From the NCBI GenBank assembly GCA_947071365.1, contig CAMTFT010000179.1, forward strand, positions 1 to 5,063: a stretch of DNA of 5,063 bases. Reading direction: 5' to 3'. The stretch is from an uncultured bacterium. GTDB taxonomy: Bacteria; Bacillota; Clostridia; Lachnospirales; Lachnospiraceae. The notes below the pieces were generated by a model. The model was not told where the DNA came from. It searched no databases and saw only the letters and a program-made list of their open reading frames with translations. Below are positions 1 to 5,063 of this stretch, one piece after another; position 1 is the first letter of the stretch, and each line of letters starts with the position of its first letter. The translations under genes and the position numbers were made by a program.

Positions 1-47
1 CTACACCTATTAAGTCGTCGGCAGCGTCAGATGTGTATAAGAGACAG
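1..47 (+). other. Untrimmed Illumina Nextera (Tn5) adapter with P5 tail and i5 index
   Basis: This is artificial sequence, not part of the genome. Positions 15-47 match the full 33-base Nextera read-1 adapter: TCGTCGGCAGCGTC at 15-28, then the 19-base Tn5 mosaic end at 29-47. Positions 1-6 (CTACAC) are the end of the P5 primer. The 8 bases between, CTATTAAG at 7-14, sit exactly where the i5 index belongs and match, from memory, Nextera XT v2 index S518. Order and spacing are those of a finished library molecule, as expected when a read runs through a short insert. Genomic sequence begins at 48, where the reading frame immediately gives GlgC protein. The adapter puts an in-frame TAA at 38-40 ahead of glgC. 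Confidence 0.98.
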
Positions 48-49
48 AG

Positions 50-748
50 GATGACAGGATCACAGAGTTCCAGGAGAAGCCGAAGAACCCGAAGTCCAAT
101 CTGGCTTCCATGGGTATCTATATTTTCAACTGGGATATTCTGAAGAAATATCTGACCGAGGATGAGGCAGATCCGAACTCCGAGAATGACTTCGGAAACA
201 ACATCATCCCGAACCTGCTTCGCGACAACAGAAGGATGTATGCATATCATTTCAGCGGATACTGGAAGGATGTGGGAACGATCTCTTTTCTCTGGGAAGC
301 AAATATGGAGGTTCTTGATCCGGAGCACAGCGGTATCAACCTGTTTGATGAAGACTGGAAGATCTACAGCCGCAACAGCGGTATGACCGGACACAAGATC
401 AGCGCCGGAGCCGTTGTGGAGAATTCCATGATCACAGATGGATGCCGCATCAAGGGTACTGTAAAGCATTCTATTTTGTTCGCAGGCGTACAGGTAGAGG
501 AAGGCGCTGTCATTGAAGACGCTGTAGTTATGGGCGGTTCCGTGATCAAATCAGGAGCTGTCGTGAAGCACTGCATCATCGCAGAGAATGTTACGATCTG
601 TGAAAACGCAGTAGTCGGAGCTATGCCTGAAGGTGATGAGAAGGGCGTGGCAACGGTAGGCGCCGGCATTACGATCGGTGAGAACGCAACGATTGGCCCG
701 AATGCCATGGTAGATAAAAATGTAGAAGGTGGTGGAGAACAATGGTAA
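50..748 (+). CDS. glgC: Glucose-1-phosphate adenylyltransferase (ADP-glucose pyrophosphorylase) catalytic subunit, 5'-truncated
   Basis: GlgC makes ADP-glucose and pyrophosphate from glucose-1-phosphate and ATP, the committed step of glycogen synthesis, in the cytoplasm. Only the last 232 residues are present. The frame is open from the adapter junction and reads [12 protein letters not shown]10 of the fragment matches the glucose-1-phosphate-binding lysine (Lys195 in E. coli), followed by the [10 protein letters not shown] strand, DFGNNIIP (47-54) and the GYWKDVGT motif (70-77). Residues about 116-215 form the left-handed beta-helix of hexapeptide repeats ([30 protein letters not shown]). 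About 185 N-terminal residues, including the GGxGxRL nucleotide loop, are missing because the contig ends in adapter; nothing suggests a pseudogene. ATG 110 is an internal methionine (NLASMG), not the start. The 3' end overlaps glgD by 7 bases. Confidence 0.96.
   Translation, partial: DDRITEFQEKPKNPKSNLASMGIYIFNWDILKKYLTEDEADPNSENDFGNNIIPNLLRDNRRMYAYHFSGYWKDVGTISFLWEANMEVLDPEHSGINLFDEDWKIYSRNSGMTGHKISAGAVVENSMITDGCRIKGTVKHSILFAGVQVEEGAVIEDAVVMGGSVIKSGAVVKHCIIAENVTICENAVVGAMPEGDEKGVATVGAGITIGENATIGPNAMVDKNVEGGGEQW
731..737 (+). promoter_or_regulatory. Ribosome binding site of glgD inside glgC
   Basis: GGTGGAG lies 4 bases before the ATG at 742, within the last codons of glgC. Together with the 7-base gene overlap this suggests translational coupling, which would help keep the two subunits in balance. 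The coupling is inferred from spacing. Confidence 0.6.
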
Positions 749-1884
749 AATCTAATTCAAGTGCGCTTGGTATCATTTTTCCAAACAATTATGACCCGCT
801 GGTTCCGGATCTGGTTAATGTGCGAATGATGGCCTCCATCCCTTTTGCAAGCCGTTACCGTATGATCGACTTTATTCTCTCCAGTATGTCAAATTGTGGT
901 ATTGACAATATTTCCGTTATGGTAAAGAACAATTACCATTCTCTTATGGATCATCTCGGTTCAGGACGTGAGTGGGATCTCGTCCGCAAGAACGGCGGAC
1001 TGAATATCTTCCCGCCGTATGCGGAAAAAGCGTCCAAGCAGTATACGGGACGTATCAGCGCTCTGGCAAACCTTCTCGACTTTTTGAGAGAGCAGAAGGA
1101 AAAATACGTGGTTATGGCAGATTCCAGTATTGCCGTCAACTTCGATTTCAAGGATATGATCCGCAATCATATCGAGACAGGAGCTGATGTCAGCATCGCT
1201 TACAACGAGCAGGAGATTCCTGAGAGCCTTATGAGAACGCTTGACCACAGCAAGGGATTCTATTATACGTTCAATATTAACGAGGGACGTATCACAAAGA
1301 TCTACGTAAATCCGAGGGAGCAGGGCATTCAGAACTTCTCCATGAACATTTACGTAGTAGACCGTGAACTGCTGATCGATATGGTCAACACAGCGTTTGT
1401 GCGCGGCCAGGAGCATTTCAACCGCGACGTTCTTCTGAATCAGTTGGGCAGGCTGAATGTTCAGGCATATAAATATGAAGGATATGCAGCACGTATCAGC
1501 GGCATCAAGAGCTACTTTGATGAGAATATGAAGCTTCTTGACGACTACAATCTGGATGCACTTTTCTCCGGCGGTCCTATTTATACGAAGATCCGTGATG
1601 ATAACCCGACGAGATATATTGAAGGCGCAAAGGTCAGCAATATCATGGTAGCTGACGGCTGTATCATCGAGGGTGAAGTGGAGAACAGTATCCTGTTCCG
1701 TGGTGTCAGAGTTGCAAAGGGCGCTAAGGTAAAGAACTGTATCCTGATGCAGGATACGGTAGTTGAGTCCGGCGCACAGATCGATTACCTGATTGCGGAC
1801 AAGAATGTAACGATCTCCGCAGGCAAGGAGATGAAGGGCGCAGATACCTTCCCGCTGTATATCGCAAAGGGTCATACAGTATAA
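742..1884 (+). CDS. glgD: ADP-glucose pyrophosphorylase subunit GlgD (regulatory, non-catalytic homologue of GlgC)
   Basis: GlgD is a 380-residue partner of GlgC in Bacillota; the GlgC/GlgD hetero-oligomer is generally more active than GlgC alone. The N-terminal nucleotidyltransferase-like fold is recognisable from [20 protein letters not shown] (32-51), equivalent to the GlgC block that ends in YRIIDFPLSN. Key catalytic parts are altered. The glycine-rich GGxGxRLxxLT loop is replaced by [12 protein letters not shown] (13-24). The EKP lysine is replaced in VNP (189-191). The GDH site reads ADS, keeping Asp127 but not the histidine. A C-terminal beta-helix runs from about 285 to 380 ([20 protein letters not shown], 303-322). 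The start at 742 is supported by an upstream GGTGGAG and by homology beginning almost at once (SALGIIFP). It is complete and slightly longer than B. subtilis GlgD, and no glgA follows. Confidence 0.95.
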   Translation: MVKSNSSALGIIFPNNYDPLVPDLVNVRMMASIPFASRYRMIDFILSSMSNCGIDNISVMVKNNYHSLMDHLGSGREWDLVRKNGGLNIFPPYAEKASKQYTGRISALANLLDFLREQKEKYVVMADSSIAVNFDFKDMIRNHIETGADVSIAYNEQEIPESLMRTLDHSKGFYYTFNINEGRITKIYVNPREQGIQNFSMNIYVVDRELLIDMVNTAFVRGQEHFNRDVLLNQLGRLNVQAYKYEGYAARISGIKSYFDENMKLLDDYNLDALFSGGPIYTKIRDDNPTRYIEGAKVSNIMVADGCIIEGEVENSILFRGVRVAKGAKVKNCILMQDTVVESGAQIDYLIADKNVTISAGKEMKGADTFPLYIAKGHTV

Positions 1885-1900
1885 GATAAACATAATCAAA

Positions 1901-1921
1901 GCATATACAAAGACGATATGC
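1901..1921 (+). repeat. Small AT-rich inverted repeat overlapping the hairpin upstream of the desulfidase gene
   Basis: GCATAT (1901-1906) and ATATGC (1916-1921) are perfect reverse complements separated by 9 bases. The right arm shares positions 1920-1921 with the base of the strong hairpin at 1920-1947, so the two cannot both be fully formed. It is weak (6 base pairs, mostly A-T) and may be chance. A role as a competing leader structure is speculation. Confidence 0.3.
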
Positions 1922-1953
1922 CGTGCGGCACTTTTGTGCTGCGCGGCTTCTTT
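1920..1953 (+). terminator. GC-rich hairpin with short T-rich tail: glgD terminator or leader attenuator
   Basis: A 12-base arm at 1920-1931 pairs with 1936-1947 around a TTTT loop (1932-1935). All 12 positions pair, two of them as G-U wobbles. The stem is followed by TTCTTT (1948-1953), a modest T-tract. This is the form of a Rho-independent terminator closing the glgCD operon, 35 bases after the glgD stop. It also lies only 17 bases before the next ATG, leaving no room for a separate promoter after it. Transcripts of the downstream pair must therefore pass through it, so it may act as an attenuator. The broken T-tract lowers certainty about efficient termination. Confidence 0.65.
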
Positions 1954-1960
1954 GGGAGAG
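1954..1960 (+). promoter_or_regulatory. Ribosome binding site that sets the desulfidase start
   Basis: GGGAGAG lies 4 bases before ATG 1965. It supports that ATG over the in-frame GTG at 1923, which has no such site and would translate through the hairpin. It begins 7 bases after the hairpin stem ends, so it is not buried in the stem. Confidence 0.75.
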
Positions 1961-1964
1961 AAAA

Positions 1965-3242
1965 ATGAATAAATCAGATGTAAAATATCAATCTTACATC
2001 AGGATACTTGAGGAAGAGCTGGTGCCGGCCATGGGATGCACCGAGCCGATTGCCCTGGCGTATGCGGCGGCGAAGGCAAGGGAAGTCCTGGGGTGTATCC
2101 CGGACAGAGTGTACATCGGGGTCAGCGGAAGCATCATCAAAAACGTAAAGAGTGTCATTGTGCCGAATACAAATCATCTGAAGGGGATTCCGGCTGCTGC
2201 GGCGGCCGGAATTATTGCGGGAAAAGCGGAAAAAGAGCTTGAGGTGATTTCGGAGGTTACACAGGAAGAGACTGAAAGGATGGCCAGATTCCTGGAAGAG
2301 GCACAGATTGATGTAGAGCATGTCGATAACGGGATAATTTTTGATATTATCGTAAAGGTCTGCAAGGGTGATTCCTATGCGAAGGTGCGTATCGCCAACT
2401 ACCACACGAATATTGTCCTGATCGAAAAGGATCATGAGATCCTTCTGGAAATACCGGTGGAGGGAGAGAAGGAAGAAGGGCTGACAGACCGATCGCTGTT
2501 GGATGTGGAGAGCATATGGGATTTCATCAATACGGTGGATACAGAGGATATCCGGGAGGTGCTGCAGCGCCAGATCGAGTACAACACGGCGATTGCCGAT
2601 GAAGGACTGCGGGGCGACTACGGTGCGAATATCGGAAGCGTGCTGCTGGATACGTACGGAACAGATGTGCGCAACCGGGCGAGGGCCAGGGCGGCGGCAG
2701 GCTCCGATGCGAGAATGAACGGCTGCGAGCTTCCGGTCATCATCAACGCCGGCAGCGGCAATCAGGGAATTACGTGTTCGCTGCCAGTCCTGGAATATGC
2801 AAAGGAATTGAATGCCGACGAAGAAAAGACGTACCGAGCCCTGGCGCTTTCGAATCTGATCGCGATCCACGAGAAGACGGGCATCGGAAGGCTGTCCGCG
2901 TATTGCGGCGCTGTCAGTGCCGGAGCCGCAGCCGGTGCGGGTATCGCATATCTTTGCGGCGGCGGGTATAAAGAGGTGATCCACACAGTGGTGAATGCCC
3001 TTGCCATCGTATCAGGCATCGTATGCGACGGCGCGAAAGCATCCTGTGCGGCAAAGATCGCGTCCTCCGTGGACGCGGGAATTCTCGGGTACAATATGTA
3101 CCTGCGCGGCCAGCAGTTCCATGGCGGCGATGGTATTGTGACGAAGGGCGTGGAAGCCACTATCAGCAATATCGGCCGTCTCGGAAAATCAGGCATGCGC
3201 GAAACGAATGAAGAGATAATAAAAATGATGATAGGGGATTGA
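1965..3242 (+). CDS. cyuA: L-cysteine desulfidase CyuA-type (UPF0597 / serine dehydratase alpha family), Fe-S enzyme
   Basis: This 425-residue cytoplasmic protein belongs to the family of E. coli CyuA (YhaM) and Methanocaldococcus jannaschii L-cysteine desulfidase, which converts L-cysteine to pyruvate, ammonia and sulfide with an oxygen-sensitive [4Fe-4S] cluster. The family signature ELVPAMGCTEPIALAYAAAK is at 18-37. The C-terminal half, about 255-420, is the serine dehydratase alpha-like domain with NAGSGNQG (261-268). Likely cluster ligands are Cys25, Cys314, Cys354 and Cys361. The 40- and 7-residue spacings of the last three match the ligand spacing I recall for the archaeal enzyme. The ATG at 1965 is chosen over GTG 1923 because of its GGGAGAG site and because the family N-terminus starts there. 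The length is close to E. coli CyuA. L-serine is a possible alternative substrate, and annotation pipelines often use the serine dehydratase alpha name. It is followed after 4 bases by a transporter. Confidence 0.88.
   Translation: MNKSDVKYQSYIRILEEELVPAMGCTEPIALAYAAAKAREVLGCIPDRVYIGVSGSIIKNVKSVIVPNTNHLKGIPAAAAAGIIAGKAEKELEVISEVTQEETERMARFLEEAQIDVEHVDNGIIFDIIVKVCKGDSYAKVRIANYHTNIVLIEKDHEILLEIPVEGEKEEGLTDRSLLDVESIWDFINTVDTEDIREVLQRQIEYNTAIADEGLRGDYGANIGSVLLDTYGTDVRNRARARAAAGSDARMNGCELPVIINAGSGNQGITCSLPVLEYAKELNADEEKTYRALALSNLIAIHEKTGIGRLSAYCGAVSAGAAAGAGIAYLCGGGYKEVIHTVVNALAIVSGIVCDGAKASCAAKIASSVDAGILGYNMYLRGQQFHGGDGIVTKGVEATISNIGRLGKSGMRETNEEIIKMMIGD
3233..3239 (+). promoter_or_regulatory. Ribosome binding site of the symporter gene, within the desulfidase 3' end
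   Basis: AGGGGAT lies in the last codons of the desulfidase gene, directly before its TGA (3240-3242), and 7 bases before ATG 3247. Terminating ribosomes would cover this site, which fits translational coupling of enzyme and transporter. Confidence 0.65.
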
Positions 3243-3246
3243 GTTT

Positions 3247-4440
3247 ATGAAAAAGATGTGGAAAAGTCTGCCGTTTCGGCTTCTGCTGGGCGTAGTGCTC
3301 GGTATTATTGTGGGCCTGGTGGCAAATGAAGGCGTGATGAACGTCGTAGTAACAGTAAAATACATTCTGGGACAGTTGATCAATTTCTGTGTTCCGCTTA
3401 TTATCATCGGTTTTATTGCACCGTCTATTACGAAGCTTGGAAACAGTGCATCCCGGATGCTGGGCGTGGCAATTTTCATTGCGTACGTGTCATCTATCCT
3501 GGCAGCTCTCGGTTCCATGGCTGCGGGGTACGCGATCATTCCGGCGCTTTCCATCGTATCTGAGGTGGACGGCCTGAAATCACTTCCGGAAATCGTATTC
3601 CAGCTTGACATCCCGCAGATCATGCCGGTCATGAGTGCTCTCGTGTTTTCCGTACTGCTTGGACTGGCGGCTACGTGGACGAAGGCGAAGACCATTACCG
3701 CTGTGCTGGATGAATTCCAGAAGATCGTTCTCGAGATCGTTACGAAGATCGTGATCCCGATTTTGCCGGTATTCATCGCATTCACGTTCTGCGGTCTGGC
3801 GTACGAAGGAACGATCACAAAGCAGCTTCCTGTTTTCGTAAAGATCGTTATCATCGTTATGATCGGCCACTATATCTGGCTGGCTGTGCTGTATGCAGTG
3901 GCAGGGGCTTACTCCGGCTGCAATCCGCTGGATATTCTGAAAAATTATGGCCCGGCATATATTACCGCGGTGGGAACGATGTCTTCTGCAGCCACGCTGG
4001 CAGTTGCGCTGCGCTGCGCCAAGAAATCAGAGCCGCCTCTTCGTGATGACATGGTGGACTTCGGTATTCCGCTGTTCGCAAATATCCATCTGTGCGGTTC
4101 CGTGCTTACTGAGGTATTTTTTGTCATGACAGTGTCCAAGGTTCTCTACGGAAGCATTCCGTCTCCTGGAACGATGATTCTATTCTGTGCGCTGCTGGGT
4201 GTGTTTGCCATCGGAGCGCCGGGCGTACCGGGCGGTACGGTAATGGCTTCCCTCGGTCTGATCACGGGAGTCCTTGGATTTGACGAAACAGGAACAGCTT
4301 TGATGCTGACGGTATTCGCACTTCAGGACAGCTTCGGTACGGCATGTAACGTGACAGGAGACGGAGCTCTCACTCTGATTCTGACCGGTTACGCGAAACG
4401 GCATAATATTAAAAAACAGGAAATCAAGGTAGATCTGTAA
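3247..4440 (+). CDS. DAACS/SDF-family amino acid:cation symporter, probable partner of the cysteine desulfidase
   Basis: This is a 397-residue polytopic inner-membrane protein of the dicarboxylate/amino acid:cation symporter family (glutamate transporter fold, Pfam SDF). It has hydrophobic segments near 9-26, 38-58, 70-100, 122-142, 160-183 and 195-220, then the transport core. That core comprises a serine-rich hairpin 1 (GTMSSAATLAVAL, 243-255), TM7 (about 268-298), hairpin 2 (GAPGVPGG, 323-330) and TM8 ending in NVTGD (368-372). It is shorter than GltP/DctA-type members. By alignment to GltPh, the NMDGT motif is HLCGS (281-285), the substrate-binding arginine 397 is Gly364, and Asp390 is Phe357. 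Asp394 (Asp361), Thr398 (Thr365), Asn401 (Asn368) and Asp405 (Asp372) are kept. Loss of the arginine argues against acidic substrates. The 4-base gap after the desulfidase suggests cysteine or serine uptake, which is inferred. Confidence 0.88.
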   Translation: MKKMWKSLPFRLLLGVVLGIIVGLVANEGVMNVVVTVKYILGQLINFCVPLIIIGFIAPSITKLGNSASRMLGVAIFIAYVSSILAALGSMAAGYAIIPALSIVSEVDGLKSLPEIVFQLDIPQIMPVMSALVFSVLLGLAATWTKAKTITAVLDEFQKIVLEIVTKIVIPILPVFIAFTFCGLAYEGTITKQLPVFVKIVIIVMIGHYIWLAVLYAVAGAYSGCNPLDILKNYGPAYITAVGTMSSAATLAVALRCAKKSEPPLRDDMVDFGIPLFANIHLCGSVLTEVFFVMTVSKVLYGSIPSPGTMILFCALLGVFAIGAPGVPGGTVMASLGLITGVLGFDETGTALMLTVFALQDSFGTACNVTGDGALTLILTGYAKRHNIKKQEIKVDL

Positions 4441-4447
4441 GATCTCT

Positions 4448-4469
4448 GCCGTCCGTCGAAACGTACGGC
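4448..4469. terminator. Imperfect hairpin between convergent genes, possible shared terminator
   Basis: GCCGT (4448-4452) pairs with ACGGC (4465-4469), and CGT (4454-4456) pairs with ACG (4461-4463) around a CGAA loop, with one C/T mismatch. It sits 8 bases after the symporter stop and 6 bases beyond the stop of the opposing response regulator gene. No good T-tract follows on either strand, so termination is only suggested by position. The remaining bases of 4441-4474 show nothing else. Confidence 0.4.
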
Positions 4470-4474
4470 CCGCT

Positions 4475-5062
4475 TTACTGATGATTCAGATAAAATACGG
4501 CAAGCTGCGTGCGGTCACGCAGATCCAGTTTTGCCAGTATCGTACTTAAATAATTTCTAACGGTTCCTTCGCCGAGGAACAGGGCTTCGGCAATCTCACG
4601 GTTGCTGAGCCCCTCGGCGACACCTCTGATAATTTCCAGTTCCTTTTCGGAAATATCATACCTTCCATAATCAAACGTATTTTTTTTGAGAAGCAGCTCC
4701 GGAAGGCGGTTTGTAATTTCGCTTCCGAAGACTGTCTGTCCATTTTGGACTGCCCGAAGAGCAGGAATGATGTGCTCGTAATCCTGTTTCAGAAGATATC
4801 CCCTGGTTCCGATGTTCAATGCTTTTACGATATATTCGTCATCGGAAAAGGTGGTGAGCAGCAGGATTTTGGCTTTTGGATATTGGTTCAGAATGATTTT
4901 GGAGGCTTCCAGCCCGCTCAGATCCTTCATGCGGATATCCAGCAGCAGAATATCCGGCTGCAGCTTTTCGTAAAGGGCAACGGCCTCCCTTCCTGAGCTT
5001 CCGGTGGCTGTGACGTGGATATCCGGGTCTGCTTCCAGAATCGTTTTCAGTGCTGTTGTGAC
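4475..5062 (-). CDS. NarL/FixJ-family two-component response regulator, 5'-truncated at window edge
   Basis: This is a DNA-binding transcription regulator controlled by phosphorylation from a sensor histidine kinase. The 195 residues present include most of the receiver domain (1 to about 105) and a complete LuxR-type helix-turn-helix (about 137-195). The frame stays open to the right edge and reads VTTALKTILEADPD first, so ATG 4930 is an internal methionine just after the phosphorylation site. The phospho-acceptor is Asp42 in PDILLLDIRM (36-45), with switch threonine T70/T71 and conserved Lys92 in GYLLK (88-92). The HTH shows SEKELEIIRGVAEGLSNREI (138-157) and EGTVRNYLSTILAKL. About a dozen N-terminal residues with the acidic Asp pair are outside the window. 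It is convergent to the symporter and so in a different operon. Targets and the partner kinase cannot be told from here. Confidence 0.93.
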   Translation of the reverse strand, partial: VTTALKTILEADPDIHVTATGSSGREAVALYEKLQPDILLLDIRMKDLSGLEASKIILNQYPKAKILLLTTFSDDEYIVKALNIGTRGYLLKQDYEHIIPALRAVQNGQTVFGSEITNRLPELLLKKNTFDYGRYDISEKELEIIRGVAEGLSNREIAEALFLGEGTVRNYLSTILAKLDLRDRTQLAVFYLNHQ

Positions 5063-5063
5063 C

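Noticed and set aside
29..47. Tn5 mosaic end read as a natural transposon end
   Set aside because: It is part of a complete Nextera adapter with P5 tail and index, with no transposase or natural Tn5 sequence.
961..1899. 312-codon open frame on the minus strand opposite glgD
   Set aside because: It lies antisense to a clearly recognised gene, shows no family motif, and is explained by codon bias of glgD.
1885..1919. Promoter with TATACA (1904-1909) or CATAAT (1891-1896) as -10
   Set aside because: No acceptable -35 hexamer is found about 17 bases upstream of either; a single AT-rich hexamer is not enough.
1923..1964. N-terminal extension of the desulfidase from GTG 1923
   Set aside because: It would translate through the GC-rich hairpin, has no ribosome site and adds residues absent from the family, while ATG 1965 has GGGAGAG at good spacing.
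1974..2984. 336-codon open frame on the minus strand opposite the desulfidase
   Set aside because: It has many Arg/Cys/His residues of shadow-frame type and no recognisable domain; the sense strand holds a convincing conserved protein.
3189..3854. 221-codon open frame on the minus strand opposite the symporter start
   Set aside because: It is the antisense shadow of a membrane protein gene; hydrophobic-looking stretches arise from the complementary codons.
4745..4996. 83-codon plus-strand open frame opposite the response regulator
   Set aside because: The minus-strand frame encodes an unmistakable receiver domain; this is its shadow.

Overview
The window looks like a piece of a Bacillota (Firmicutes) chromosome, most likely a gut-type Clostridia/Lachnospiraceae. 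The main reason is the glgC-glgD pair, since the GlgD subunit of ADP-glucose pyrophosphorylase is known essentially only from this phylum. Strong purine-rich Shine-Dalgarno sites and tight gene packing agree. The assignment comes from protein character alone and was not tested by a database search. The first 47 bases are not genomic: they read as the end of an Illumina P5 primer, an 8-base i5 index and the Nextera/Tn5 read-1 adapter. The left end is therefore an untrimmed contig or read end.

Layout. 1-47 is sequencing adapter. 50-748 (+) is the C-terminal ~232 residues of GlgC, cut off by the adapter. 742-1884 (+) is glgD, overlapping glgC by 7 bases. 1885-1964 is an intergenic stretch with a GC-rich hairpin (probable terminator or attenuator) preceded by a small overlapping AT-rich hairpin. 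1965-3242 (+) is a CyuA-type L-cysteine desulfidase (UPF0597 / serine dehydratase alpha family). 3247-4440 (+) is a DAACS/SDF-family amino acid:cation symporter, 4 bases behind it and probably translationally coupled. 4441-4474 is a short convergent intergenic region with an imperfect hairpin. 4475-5062 (-) is a NarL/FixJ-type response regulator missing about its first dozen residues at the right edge.

How the genes work together. GlgC and GlgD form the enzyme that makes ADP-glucose for glycogen synthesis. GlgC carries catalysis, and GlgD has visibly lost the nucleotide-binding loop and the sugar-phosphate lysine and is presumably regulatory. The desulfidase and symporter form a compact two-gene unit that plausibly imports cysteine (or serine) and breaks it down to pyruvate, ammonia and, for cysteine, sulfide. 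The substrate is inferred from the family and from the pairing. The response regulator is convergent and belongs to a separate unit running in from the right, probably with a sensor kinase outside the window.

No clearly undescribed system was found. The points most worth checking are the adapter at the contig end and the false glgC start it creates, the non-canonical ion- and substrate-site residues in the symporter, and the hairpin placed immediately before the desulfidase gene.
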